Source: GCA-2725625 sp964574215
GTDB taxonomy: Bacteria; Pseudomonadota; Alphaproteobacteria; Rhodospirillales; UBA2165
Assembly (NCBI GenBank): GCA_964574215.1
Contig: CAZNLR010000024.1
Coordinates: 7,508 to 71,507 of the forward strand
Length of the DNA stretch: 64,000 nt
Direction: 5' to 3'
Shown: one piece after another, positions 36,346 through 45,020 of the stretch
Layout: every line of letters begins with the position of its first letter
How positions within the stretch are numbered: the stretch's first letter is position 1
Program-made: the position numbers and the translations under genes
Notes under the pieces: generated by a model
What the model saw: only the letters and a program-made list of their open reading frames with translations
Told to the model about the DNA's origin: nothing
Databases searched by the model: none

Positions 36346-37557
36346 CTAGCCGTTCTCCGCAAGCACTTGTCCGGCCAGATAGAGGGAGCCGCAGATAAGG
36401 ATACGCCCGGTATTGCCGCTTTTGGTAAGAGACGCGACAGCATCCCGGATTGAAGACGCCGCCTTGACCTCGATGGATAAGTCTCCGGCGAGCGCCGAGA
36501 GCTCTCCAGAAGTCAGACTGGCGCCCTCACCGGAGATGGTGACCGTATGGAGACTGTCCGCCTCGCCGGCCAGGGGCGACAGGAACCCTCTGGCGTCTTT
36601 TGAATTGAGAATACCGGCTATCAGATGCAACGGTTGGGTTTTATTTTCTGCCGCCCAATTGGCTAACGCCCGCCCCGCCGCCGGATTGTGACCGCCGTCC
36701 AGCCAGACCTCCCACCCGATTGGTAAGGCGTCTACTATGGGACCGTGGTCAAGCCGTTGCAGGCGGCCCGGCCATTGGGTGTTCTCAAGACCGGTCCGGA
36801 TAGCACCCTCTGTGATGCGGGTGTCTTCCAGGAGATTGGCTGCGGCGACGGCAAGTTGAGCATTCTGAACTTGATGGACGCCCACCAGGGAAATGGGGGT
36901 AGGCAATTTGTCCGGTTCCCAAGACAAGGGCGCTCCGATCTCCTCAGCGTAGCCCTTGATGACGTCGACAACATTTCTCTCCTGCTTGGCCGACACACAG
37001 GGAACGCCCGGTTTCATAATGGCGGCTTTCTCGGCGGCGATACCGGTCAGGCTGTCACCCAGAAATCCGGCGTGGTCCAAAGAAATGGGCGTTAAAATTG
37101 TTACAGCCGGTTTCGAGATGACGTTGGTGGCGTCGAGCCTGCCCCCCAGGCCAGTTTCCAGCAAGGTCACATCGGCCGGGCTGCGGGAAAAAGCGAGATA
37201 GGCCAGCGCCGTCGTGATTTCAAAATAAGTGATGGGCTGATCGCCGTTGGCCGTTTCGCACTCTTCGATCAAACTCAATAATTTATCGTCGTCGATCAAA
37301 TTTCCGGCGATGCGGATGCGCTCGTTGAACCGAACCAGATGGGGCGAGGTGTAGCAATGAACGGTCATGCCGGCCGCCTCGGCGATGGCGCGGAGAAAGG
37401 CGATGGTGGAACCCTTGCCGTTGGTGCCCGCAACATGAATCACCGGCGGCAGACGATCCTGGGGATTGTCCAGCAGCCCCAACAGCCGTTCTATACGGCC
37501 AAGCGACAGATCGATGACTTTTGGATGAAACTGGTTGAGGCGCTGGACGACGTCCAT
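36346..37557 (-). CDS. folC: Bifunctional dihydrofolate synthase / folylpolyglutamate synthase
   Basis: A 403-residue Mur-ligase-type enzyme. The ATP-binding loop GTNGKGS is at 44-50, with SPHLVRFNERIRI, TLLETGLGGRLDATN and LDGGHNPAAGRAL all intact. It joins L-Glu to dihydropteroate and extends the polyglutamate tail. It begins three bases after the trpA stop. In many alphaproteobacteria accD (acetyl-CoA carboxylase beta) lies between trpA and folC; here there is no room for it. Confidence 0.95.
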   Translation of the reverse strand: MDVVQRLNQFHPKVIDLSLGRIERLLGLLDNPQDRLPPVIHVAGTNGKGSTIAFLRAIAEAAGMTVHCYTSPHLVRFNERIRIAGNLIDDDKLLSLIEECETANGDQPITYFEITTALAYLAFSRSPADVTLLETGLGGRLDATNVISKPAVTILTPISLDHAGFLGDSLTGIAAEKAAIMKPGVPCVSAKQERNVVDVIKGYAEEIGAPLSWEPDKLPTPISLVGVHQVQNAQLAVAAANLLEDTRITEGAIRTGLENTQWPGRLQRLDHGPIVDALPIGWEVWLDGGHNPAAGRALANWAAENKTQPLHLIAGILNSKDARGFLSPLAGEADSLHTVTISGEGASLTSGELSALAGDLSIEVKAASSIRDAVASLTKSGNTGRILICGSLYLAGQVLAENG

Positions 37558-37560
37558 GGC

Positions 37561-38379
37561 TCAAGCGCCGCGCAATCCCGCCGCCAGATCACGGGTCAGT
37601 TGCAGGACGGCGTCGGCGCAGTTTCCTTCCAGATTGTCCGCGATCCTCGAGACCAGTGCCGAACCTACCACCACGGCATCGGCATGCTGGCCCATCGCCG
37701 CGGCCTGTTCCGGTGTTTTGATGCCGAAACCGACGGCAATGGGCAGATCGGTGTGGCGGCGCAGGCGCGCCATGGCGCTTTCGATATCGGCGGCGTCGGC
37801 GGACTTGGTGCCGGTGACGCCGGTCACGGATACGTAATAGATAAAACCGCTGGCGTCCTTCACCACCACCGGCAGCCGTTGGTCATCGGTGGTGGGCGCG
37901 GTCAGATAAATGAAGTCCAGTCCCGCTTCGGAAACCGGCTTTCTCATCTCATCCTCTTCCGGCGGCAAATCGACAACGATAAAGCCGTCGGCACCCGCTT
38001 CCTTGGCGTCCCGGACGAATTTCTCCGTACCATAAACATAAATGGGATTGAAATAGCCCATCAGAATTATGGGCGTGTCATTATCCGATTGACGAAACTT
38101 TTGCACCATCTCCAAGGTGCGGTTCATATTGGCGCCCTTATCGAGAGCTCGTTGCGAGCCCGCCTGGATGGCCGGACCGTCGGCCATGGGGTCGGAAAAG
38201 GGCATGCCCAGTTCAATCAGGTCGGCCCCGGCTTCGGGCAACTGCCTAACGATATCGAACGAGGTTTCCGGATCGGGATCGCCGGCGGTGACAAAAGTAA
38301 CCAGCCCGGCCCGGCCCGCCTCCCTTAGTTCGGCGAAACGCTTGGCAATGCGCGTTCCGTTGATCGTTTCGGCGGTCAT
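37561..38379 (-). CDS. trpA: Tryptophan synthase alpha chain
   Basis: A 272-residue TIM-barrel enzyme that cleaves indole-3-glycerol phosphate to indole. The catalytic Glu is in LIELGMPFSDPMADGP and the catalytic Asp in FIVVDLPPEE; the phosphate site GFGIKTPEQA and VVVGSALV are present. The start at 38379 is chosen because it overlaps the trpB stop (ATGA), a classic coupled arrangement; a longer frame to 38547 lies inside trpB. Indole passes to the TrpB subunit through a tunnel. Confidence 0.97.
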   Translation of the reverse strand: MTAETINGTRIAKRFAELREAGRAGLVTFVTAGDPDPETSFDIVRQLPEAGADLIELGMPFSDPMADGPAIQAGSQRALDKGANMNRTLEMVQKFRQSDNDTPIILMGYFNPIYVYGTEKFVRDAKEAGADGFIVVDLPPEEDEMRKPVSEAGLDFIYLTAPTTDDQRLPVVVKDASGFIYYVSVTGVTGTKSADAADIESAMARLRRHTDLPIAVGFGIKTPEQAAAMGQHADAVVVGSALVSRIADNLEGNCADAVLQLTRDLAAGLRGA

Positions 38380-39587
38380 ATGGTCCGCTCCAGATAGGCC
38401 GTTACCGAATCCATATCCTTGTCGCCCCTTCCGCTCATATTGAGGACCATCAGGTGATCGGCAGGTAATGCGCCGGCGGATTTTACCGCCTGAGCTATGG
38501 CGTGGGCCGATTCCAAGGCCGGGATGATACCTTCCAGGCGCGTGCAAAGCTGAAAAGCCTCGACCGCCTCCTGATCGGTGATGGAGACATATTCGACCCG
38601 CCCGATTTCGTGCAGCCAGGAATGCTCCGGCCCGATCCCGGGATAATCCAGCCCGGCGGAGATGGAATGGGCCTCGGTGATCTGGCCGTCTTCATCCTGC
38701 AACAAATAGGTCCGGTTACCGTGTAGAACCCCCGGCCCACCCGCATTAAGGCTTGCCGCGTGTTTGCCGGTTTCAATGCCCTCACCGGCGGCTTCAACAG
38801 CGATAATGCGGATATCGTCGTCATCGAGAAAATCGTGAAACAATCCCATGGCGTTGGAGCCGCCGCCGATACAGGCCACCAGACTATCCGGTAATCGACC
38901 CTCGGCCTCCAAAATCTGCACCCGCGTTTCCTCGCCGATTACTTTCTGAAAATCCCGCACCATGGACGGAAAGGGATGAGGCCCGGCCACGGTGCCGATC
39001 AGATAATAAGTGCTTTCCACGTTGGCCACCCAGTCGCGGAGGGCATCGTTCATGGCGTCTTTGAGGGTACCCGCGCCGGACGTCACCGGGATGACCTCGG
39101 CGCCCAGCATTTTCATGCGCGACACATTGGGTGCCTGCCGGTCGATGTCGGTGCAGCCCATATAGATGGTGCAGGGCAGGTCAAACAAGGCGCAGGCCGT
39201 CGCCGTCGCCACACCGTGCATGCCCGCGCCGGTCTCGGCGATAATGCGGGTCTTTGCCATACGCCGTGCCAGCAAAATCTGTCCCAGGCAATTGTTGACC
39301 TTGTGGGCCCCGGTGTGATTGAGGTCTTCCCGCTTGAAATAGATTTTTGCACCACCCAGATGTCCGGAAAGTCGTTCGGCACAATAGAGAGGCGTCGGGC
39401 GGCCCACATAGTTTTTGAGATATCCCGCCAATTCCGCCTGAAAGGCCTCGTCGTCAATTGCCGCGTCATAGGCGCGCTCGACCTCCAGGATCAGCGGCAT
39501 CAGCGTTTCCGCCACATAGCGGCCGCCGAAAATGCCGAAATGGCCGGTGGCGTCAGGGCCTTCTTTGAAACTGTTTGGTCTGCTCAT
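38376..39587 (-). CDS. trpB: Tryptophan synthase beta chain
   Basis: A 403-residue PLP enzyme that joins indole and serine to make tryptophan. The PLP Lys lies in LNHTGAHKVNNCLGQ, the phosphate-binding loop is CIGGGSNAMGLF, and AETGAGMHGVA supplies the catalytic Glu. Length is standard. The gene overlaps trpA at its 3' end and follows trpF after eight bases, so the trpF-trpB-trpA run is an operon. Confidence 0.98.
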   Translation of the reverse strand: MSRPNSFKEGPDATGHFGIFGGRYVAETLMPLILEVERAYDAAIDDEAFQAELAGYLKNYVGRPTPLYCAERLSGHLGGAKIYFKREDLNHTGAHKVNNCLGQILLARRMAKTRIIAETGAGMHGVATATACALFDLPCTIYMGCTDIDRQAPNVSRMKMLGAEVIPVTSGAGTLKDAMNDALRDWVANVESTYYLIGTVAGPHPFPSMVRDFQKVIGEETRVQILEAEGRLPDSLVACIGGGSNAMGLFHDFLDDDDIRIIAVEAAGEGIETGKHAASLNAGGPGVLHGNRTYLLQDEDGQITEAHSISAGLDYPGIGPEHSWLHEIGRVEYVSITDQEAVEAFQLCTRLEGIIPALESAHAIAQAVKSAGALPADHLMVLNMSGRGDKDMDSVTAYLERTI

Positions 39588-39595
39588 AAAAGTGG

Positions 39596-40243
39596 TTAAA
39601 GACTATTTGCGGCTTTCAGGAAAGCCTGAATTTTTTGAACGTCTTTTACGCCGGGTGCGCTTTCCACACCGGAGGAGACATCGACCGCGGTGGCGCCGCT
39701 GGTGTCGACGGCTTCGGCCAGATTTTCCGCCGTCAGTCCTCCGGCCAGCATCCACGGCAGAGGGATGTCGGCATTGCTCAATAGTTGCCAGTCAAAAGCC
39801 AAAGCGTTACCGCCGGGGAGCGCATTTTTCATGTCTTTGGGCGGTTTGGCGTCGAACAGTAGACGGTCCGCTACGGGATAATATCGTTCGGCCGTCTTTA
39901 GATCACCCTCATCGGCCAGGGATATCACTTTCATAACCGGCAAGCCGGCGTACGCCTTGATCGCCGATACCCGGACCGGAGTTTCCGATCCATGCAACTG
40001 AATAAGGTCCAGTTTACCGGCCCCCAGGACGGCATTGATGTCCCTATCATCGGGATCGACGAACAACCCGACCTTAAGAACACTGTCAGGAACCCGGGAC
40101 AACAAGTCCGCTGCCTGATCCGGCGTCAGATTGCGGGGTGAGGGGGGATAGAAGACGAATCCCACCAGTTTCGCACCCCCGGAAACCGCCGCATCGACGC
40201 TTTCGGCCCGATCGAGGCCGCAGATTTTGACGTCAATCGGCAT
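39596..40243 (-). CDS. trpF: Phosphoribosylanthranilate isomerase
   Basis: A 215-residue TIM-barrel enzyme for the third committed step of tryptophan synthesis. The N-terminal IDVKICGL contains the catalytic Cys, KLVGFVFYPPSPRNL follows, and LAGGLTAENL and DVSSGVESAPGVKD carry the catalytic Asp and the phosphate site. The ATG at 40243 overlaps the pyrF end by 11 bases; an ATG four codons earlier is also possible. Neither has a strong ribosome site, so coupling to pyrF translation is likely. Confidence 0.95.
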   Translation of the reverse strand: MPIDVKICGLDRAESVDAAVSGGAKLVGFVFYPPSPRNLTPDQAADLLSRVPDSVLKVGLFVDPDDRDINAVLGAGKLDLIQLHGSETPVRVSAIKAYAGLPVMKVISLADEGDLKTAERYYPVADRLLFDAKPPKDMKNALPGGNALAFDWQLLSNADIPLPWMLAGGLTAENLAEAVDTSGATAVDVSSGVESAPGVKDVQKIQAFLKAANSL

Positions 40244-40958
40244 TTTCGATTTCATCAGCGATGCGTTTGGCCGCCGCCGCCGGGTCGTCGTCACCGGTAA
40301 TGGGTCTGCCGATAACAAGATAATCGGCTCCCCTTTTTACGGCGTCGCTAGGAGTGACAATACGTTTTTGATCGCCCGCCGCCGCCCAACTTGGCCGGAT
40401 ACCCGGGGTCAAAAGCTTAAAATCGGGGCCGCAGGTTTGGCGCAGGGCTTCGATCTCCGCTGCCGAACAAACGACGCCGTCCAAACCCGATTCCTGCGTC
40501 AATACGGCGAGGCGTTTGACCTGATCCAAGGTCGTCGAATTGACACCAATATCGTTCAGATCCTGATCGTCGAGGGAGGTCAGGACCGTTACCGCCAGCA
40601 CCAGAGGTTGGGAGCAACCGAGTTTTTCGGCTTCTTCAGCCGCCGCATCCCGGGCGGCGGTCATCATGGCCCGGCCCCCGGCGGCATGAACGTTCAGGAT
40701 GGTGGGCCGCATCCTCATGGCCGACCTGACAGCGCCGGCCACCGTATTGGGGATGTCGTGGAATTTTAGATCGGTGAACAGCGGCATGCCGAGGGCGCTG
40801 ATTTCCGCCACACCCGCTGGGCCCAGGGCGGTAAAGAACTCCTTGCCGATTTTAACGCCGCCGATCAGGTCCTTGAGATGCCCGGCGATAGCTTTGGCTT
40901 TCTCCAAGTCGGGCGTGTCAAGAGGGACGAAAATGCGGTCGGAAGCCCGGGTGGTCAT
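40233..40958 (-). CDS. pyrF: Orotidine-5'-phosphate decarboxylase
   Basis: A 241-residue enzyme that makes UMP. The catalytic Lys-Asp-Lys-Asp array is visible as GVKIGKEFF and FTDLKFHDIPNTV, with LTPGIRPSWA and YLVIGRPIT near the C-terminus. The start overlaps the stop codon of the LapA-domain gene by four bases (ATGA). Its place between lapA and trpF is conserved in the class. Confidence 0.96.
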   Translation of the reverse strand: MTTRASDRIFVPLDTPDLEKAKAIAGHLKDLIGGVKIGKEFFTALGPAGVAEISALGMPLFTDLKFHDIPNTVAGAVRSAMRMRPTILNVHAAGGRAMMTAARDAAAEEAEKLGCSQPLVLAVTVLTSLDDQDLNDIGVNSTTLDQVKRLAVLTQESGLDGVVCSAAEIEALRQTCGPDFKLLTPGIRPSWAAAGDQKRIVTPSDAVKRGADYLVIGRPITGDDDPAAAAKRIADEIENAD

Positions 40959-41296
40959 GGGGATGTCCCGTTATCAACCGCCGCTCCATCCTTGCGTTTA
41001 TCTTCCAAGGCGCCGATTTTCTCCTGCAGCGTGGTCAGGTCCTTTTCCAGGTTCGACGCCCGTCTTTTTTCACGGCGAGCGCGGCCGCGGGCGCTGCCGG
41101 CCGATATCCAGGCCACCAGGCCGCCAAAGATGAACCCCAAAAAAGCCGCGGCGAGAACGACAAGATAAAGCGGCGTGGGCAGAAAAAAGGGTAAAGGCCA
41201 GAAATCGAGGGTAACCGGCGTACGGTTAGAGACGGCGAACAAGATGACCACGGCGCCTATAACAACCATGGCAATCCAGGAAAGAAAGCGTAACAA
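40955..41296 (-). CDS. LapA-domain membrane protein
   Basis: A 113-residue protein with two transmembrane helices (about 4-21 and 42-64) flanking a short VSNRTPVTLDFWPLPF segment, the LapA (DUF1049) signature, then a basic linker (GRARREKRR) and a coiled coil (LEKDLTTLQEKIGALEDK). In enterobacteria LapA/LapB tune lipopolysaccharide synthesis; only the domain is shared here. The start is TTG with AAGGGG upstream. It belongs to the ihfB-lapA-pyrF run. Confidence 0.85.
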   Translation of the reverse strand: MLRFLSWIAMVVIGAVVILFAVSNRTPVTLDFWPLPFFLPTPLYLVVLAAAFLGFIFGGLVAWISAGSARGRARREKRRASNLEKDLTTLQEKIGALEDKRKDGAAVDNGTSP

Positions 41297-41350
41297 AAAA
41301 TGAACCCCTTAAATCGGCAGCCGGAACGTTAAGTCCGGGATCGGGTCTTA

Positions 41351-41632
41351 TTAGTGGTTATTGAGTTTCTCGCGAAGCTGTTTACCCGTCTTGAAATAGG
41401 GAACCCGCTTGGCGGCGACATTGACCGCTTCGCCGGTCCGGGGATTGCGGCCAATACGCGCATCCCGCTGTTTTACGGAGAAGGCGCCGAAGCCTCGTAG
41501 TTCGACCCGGTCACCGTCGGCCAGGGCCGAAGCGATTTCATCGAAAATGGTCGTGACGATACGTTCGACGTCCCTTTGATAAAGATGCGGATTTTCTTCC
41601 GCCAGATATGCAATGAGTTCCGATTTTGTCAT
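41351..41632 (-). CDS. ihfB: Integration host factor subunit beta
   Basis: A 93-residue HU/IHF-family DNA-bending protein. It starts MTKSELIAYLAEENPHL and has VELRGFGAFSVKQRDARIGRNP, with the intercalating-Pro arm (RNPRTGE). The ATG at 41632 has a GGAGGA site; a longer frame to 41668 does not fit the family. The heterodimer partner IhfA is not in the window. IHF shapes promoters, replication origins and phage attachment sites. The gene follows sppA and precedes lapA. Confidence 0.95.
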   Translation of the reverse strand: MTKSELIAYLAEENPHLYQRDVERIVTTIFDEIASALADGDRVELRGFGAFSVKQRDARIGRNPRTGEAVNVAAKRVPYFKTGKQLREKLNNH

Positions 41633-41727
41633 TGTCCTCCTGCCCTCCTTGGCAAGATTTAACGTCAAAACACTGGCCGGTAATTTTTATTGTCCAGCCG
41701 GTGCGTCCATTAACGATAAATACAACT

Positions 41728-42639
41728 TTATTTAACGTTAGGGTGCCAAAGCGAAATCACGCCGTCAAGTGTAAGTCGTTCAGAAAACAATGTTTTTCCA
41801 AACAGTTCATCGCTTATCCGGCGTAAAAATCCATCCTCCCGGCGGATTTTGACCGCTCGTACGGGTAGAGATTTTGCGATACCTTTGCTTTCACTCAGCC
41901 AGTTAATCGCTTCCTCTTCACCCCCGACAGCGTCAATCAGTCCGTTTTTCACCGCCTGCCTGCCGGTGAAGACCCGTCCGTCGGCCAGGCGTTTCGTTTT
42001 GGCGATATCCATTTTGCGGCGTTCAGCCACCATAGTGACGAACATATCATACATATCGGAAATCACTTCCTGGGCCGCCTGCCGGGCTTCCGGCGACATG
42101 GGTTCCAGCGGATTGGGCTGGGCCTTCAGGGGTGCACTTTTTATGGCCTCGGGTTTGATGCCGATTTTACCCAGCAGACCAGTAATATCGGTGGTCTGTA
42201 TGATGACGCCGATCGAGCCGGTAATGGTCGATTGCCGCCCGACGATATAATCGGCGGCGATAGCCACCATGTAACCGGCCGATGTGGCCAATTCGCCCAT
42301 GACGGCGACCACCGGCTTTTTTGCCGCGATGCGGCGCAGACCGGTATAGACGGATTCACCGCCGACGACGGTACCGCCCGGGCTGTTGATTCTGACCAGA
42401 ACGGCCTTGATGTCGGTGTCATCCGCCATCTCCGCCATGACTTCGTTACGATCGGCGTCGTCGACGATAATATTCTCGATATCAAAGGAAGCGATGTAAT
42501 CGCGGCCGCCGTAACCGGAAAACCGTCCCACACCGAAAATTATCAACATGGCCACGGCCAAAATGGCGAGGACGCGCCAGAAAGTCAGCCGCTTCTTTAA
42601 GCGGCGACGGTCAAGAAACTGATCGGATTCGAGCGCCAT
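41728..42639 (-). CDS. sppA: Signal peptide peptidase SppA (short form)
   Basis: A 303-residue membrane serine protease that degrades cleaved signal peptides. One helix is at about 20-42 (VLAILAVAMLIIFGVG). The nucleophile Ser is in ELATSAGYMVAIAADYI and the Lys base in AAKKPVVAVMG; the RINSPGGTVVGGE loop is present. It is the short 36 kDa form rather than the duplicated E. coli protein. It sits between rpsA and ihfB, separated from rpsA by a strong hairpin. Confidence 0.93.
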   Translation of the reverse strand: MALESDQFLDRRRLKKRLTFWRVLAILAVAMLIIFGVGRFSGYGGRDYIASFDIENIIVDDADRNEVMAEMADDTDIKAVLVRINSPGGTVVGGESVYTGLRRIAAKKPVVAVMGELATSAGYMVAIAADYIVGRQSTITGSIGVIIQTTDITGLLGKIGIKPEAIKSAPLKAQPNPLEPMSPEARQAAQEVISDMYDMFVTMVAERRKMDIAKTKRLADGRVFTGRQAVKNGLIDAVGGEEEAINWLSESKGIAKSLPVRAVKIRREDGFLRRISDELFGKTLFSERLTLDGVISLWHPNVK

Positions 42640-42676
42640 CCGTGCACTATCCCAGTTGCGGTTACAGACAGGACCC

Positions 42677-42709
42677 GGCCTGCCCGATTAAATAATAATC
42701 AGGCAGGCC
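42677..42709 (-). terminator. Strong hairpin between rpsA and sppA
   Basis: Thirteen-base arms at 42677-42689 and 42697-42709 with a seven-base loop. One position is C.A on the plus strand but G.U in the minus-strand RNA, so the stem is fully paired only in the rpsA-sppA transcript. No T run follows, so it is more likely a processing or attenuation element, or a weak terminator, than a classical terminator. Confidence 0.6.
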
Positions 42710-42749
42710 GGTCCAATCTATGACTTTTTTGTGTGGGGCGGATTGCCCC

Positions 42750-44822
42750 TTATTTATCGGCGGCCTTCTTCTTGGCGGCAGCCTTTTTCTTGGTGGCGGC
42801 TTTTTTCTTAGTAGCCGCCTTTTTCTTGGTAGCCGCTTTCTTCTTGGCAGCGGCCTTTTTCTTAGGTGCGGCTTGAGCCTCTTCCGGTTCCTCCTCAGGA
42901 GTTTCCTCGGCTGCATCTTCGGCGATATCTTCAGATGCTTCCTCAGATTCAGCTTCGGAGTCCTCCGGAGCCGCTTCGACCGGCGCTTCTTCCGGCGTAT
43001 CGGCGGGAGTTTCCTCAGCTACGTCTTCCTCAGGTGCGTCTTCCTCGGGAGTGTCTTCCTGGGGTTCTTCTTTACTTTCCTGAGCGGCGCTGCGTTCTTT
43101 CAGAGCCGCACCCAGGATATCGCCGAGGGAAGCACCGGAATCGGACGAGCCGTATTCGGCCATGGCCATTTTCTCTTCCTGAACCTCGCGAGATTTAATG
43201 GAGAGATTGACCTTGCGCGACGCCTTGTCCACCGAGGTGATAATGGCGTCAACCAACTCGCCGGCGGCAAAACGGTCGGGGCGCTGTTCCGAGCGGTCCC
43301 GGGACAATTCGGCGCGGCGGATAAATCCGGGCACGTCGTCATTGACGGTCACTTCGATACCGTTATCGACCACTTTGGACACCTTACAGGTCACGATGTC
43401 GCCTTTTTTCAGCTTCTCGATGCCACCGGAAACCGGATCGTCGGTCAATTGTTTGACGCCGAGACTGATGCGCTTTTTATCCACATCGATGTCCAGAATC
43501 TTCACCTTGACCGTATCGCCTTTCTTGTATTCGGCGATGGCTTCCTCACCCGACTTGACCCAATCCAGATCGGAAAGATGGACCATGCCGTCGATTTCCT
43601 CGGTGAGGCCGACAAACAGGCCGAATTCGGTGATATTCTTGATCTCACCTTCCAATTCGGCGCCGACTTCGTTTTTCTCGGTGAAGTCGATCCACGGGTT
43701 GGCGGTGCATTGTTTCAGGCCCAGGCTGATCCGCCGTTTCGACGGGTCGACGTCGAGCACCATAACCTCAACTTCCTGGCTGGTGGAGACGATTTTGCCG
43801 GGATGGATGTTTTTCTTGGTCCAACTCATTTCGGAAACATGGACCAGACCTTCGATACCCGCTTCCAATTCGACGAACGCGCCGTAATCGGTGATGTTGG
43901 TAACCCGGCCGTTGAATTTGGTGTTGATCGGGTATTTGGCTTCGGCGCCTTCCCAGGGATCTGATTCCAATTGTTTCATGCCCAGGGAGATGCGCTGGTT
44001 CTCCGGATTGAAGCGGATCACCTGTACCTTGATGGTCTCACCCACATTGAGGGCTTCCGAGGGGTGGTTGATGCGCTTCCAGGCAATGTCGGTAACGTGC
44101 AACAGACCGTCGACACCGCCGAGATCGATAAAGGCGCCGTAATCGGTGATGTTTTTGACCACACCGTCCAATACCTGGCCTTCCTGGAGGTTGGAGATCA
44201 GTTCCGTACGCTCCTCGGCGCGGGTTTCCTCCAAAACGGCGCGGCGGGAGACGACGATATTGCCCCGGCTGCGGTCCATTTTCAGAATTTGGAACGGCTG
44301 GGCGTTGCCCATCAGGGGCGTTACGTCCCGGATCGGGCGAATATCGACCTGACTGCCGGGCAGGAAGGCGACAGCGCCGGACAAATCGACGGTAAATCCG
44401 CCTTTGACGCGGCCAAAGATAACGCCGTTGACCCGTTCTTCGGCTTCGAAGGCTTTCTCCAGGACGGTCCAGGATTCTTCGCGGCGCGCTTTTTCGCGGC
44501 TTAAGACGACCACGCCGTCGCGGCCTTCATAGCGCTCGACAAATACGTCGACTTTATCGCCGGCGGAAATGCTGACCTCGCCGCCGGGATCGGTGAATTC
44601 TTTAATGGGAACAGCGCCTTCGGATTTGAGCCCGACATCGATGGTGACGATGTCGTTTTCGATGCCGACAATCAGTCCGTTAACGACGCGGCCCTGCAGG
44701 CGGTTTTCCTCGCCGAACGACTCTTCGAGCAGGTCGGCGAAATTTTCATTTGTCAGGGGGGGTGTTTGATCTTCTTGAGCGGAATTCGGATTGGATTCCG
44801 GGTTGGTTTCTGCATTGGTCAT
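42750..44822 (-). CDS. rpsA: 30S ribosomal protein S1 with acidic and lysine-rich C-terminal tail
   Basis: A 690-residue S1. Residues to about 560 contain the six S1 RNA-binding repeats (for example DGVVKNITDYGAFIDLGGVD, INTKFNGRVTNITDYGAFVE and LEGEIKNITEFGLFVGLTE) and end with the usual SLGDILGAAL. Most alphaproteobacterial S1 proteins stop here; this one continues for about 115 residues: an acidic Glu/Asp/Pro/Ala stretch and then, from about 653 to the end, repeats of KKKAA. The tail resembles histone H1-like bacterial proteins. The protein recruits mRNA to the 30S subunit. A GAGGAAAG site precedes the ATG. Confidence 0.97.
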   Translation of the reverse strand: MTNAETNPESNPNSAQEDQTPPLTNENFADLLEESFGEENRLQGRVVNGLIVGIENDIVTIDVGLKSEGAVPIKEFTDPGGEVSISAGDKVDVFVERYEGRDGVVVLSREKARREESWTVLEKAFEAEERVNGVIFGRVKGGFTVDLSGAVAFLPGSQVDIRPIRDVTPLMGNAQPFQILKMDRSRGNIVVSRRAVLEETRAEERTELISNLQEGQVLDGVVKNITDYGAFIDLGGVDGLLHVTDIAWKRINHPSEALNVGETIKVQVIRFNPENQRISLGMKQLESDPWEGAEAKYPINTKFNGRVTNITDYGAFVELEAGIEGLVHVSEMSWTKKNIHPGKIVSTSQEVEVMVLDVDPSKRRISLGLKQCTANPWIDFTEKNEVGAELEGEIKNITEFGLFVGLTEEIDGMVHLSDLDWVKSGEEAIAEYKKGDTVKVKILDIDVDKKRISLGVKQLTDDPVSGGIEKLKKGDIVTCKVSKVVDNGIEVTVNDDVPGFIRRAELSRDRSEQRPDRFAAGELVDAIITSVDKASRKVNLSIKSREVQEEKMAMAEYGSSDSGASLGDILGAALKERSAAQESKEEPQEDTPEEDAPEEDVAEETPADTPEEAPVEAAPEDSEAESEEASEDIAEDAAEETPEEEPEEAQAAPKKKAAAKKKAATKKKAATKKKAATKKKAAAKKKAADK
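42753..42866 (-). repeat. In-frame tandem repeat coding the KKKAA tail of S1
   Basis: Seven Lys-Lys-Lys units separated by Ala-Ala(-Ala/Thr), coded by imperfect 15- to 18-base repeats (plus strand: GCCGCCTTTTTCTTGGTA-like). Such DNA is prone to change length by slippage. Confidence 0.85.
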
Positions 44823-45020
44823 GGTACTGGCTTTCCTCTATTTACATTTCAGGCCGACCGGTTGGCTCCGGCGGTCTTGACCATTCGAAAATCCGTCATC
44901 CGGCCACATTTATATCCTGGGTCCGGACCACGGGGTTAAAGCAACGAAAAATCCATTTCACCCTATTAAATCTCCTGGCAAACCATTTGATTCAATTCAG
45001 GATGATTAACGAAATTCCCG

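Noticed and set aside
36300..36443. N-terminal extension of the hydroxyacid dehydrogenase
   Set aside because: The added 48 residues overlap folC and do not fit the family; the ATG at 36299 matches the normal N-terminus.
42720..42752. Terminator directly after rpsA (GGGGC-AATCC-GCCCC)
   Set aside because: The T-rich run lies on the wrong side for the minus-strand transcript, so it does not make a classical terminator for rpsA.
42753..42866. CRISPR-like repeat array
   Set aside because: The short repeats have no spacers and encode the in-frame KKKAA tail of S1.
42720..43964. A 414-codon plus-strand frame that starts like a membrane protein rich in Phe, Leu and Gly
   Set aside because: The hydrophobic stretch is simply the antisense of the KKKAA and acidic tail of rpsA; the frame has no independent support.
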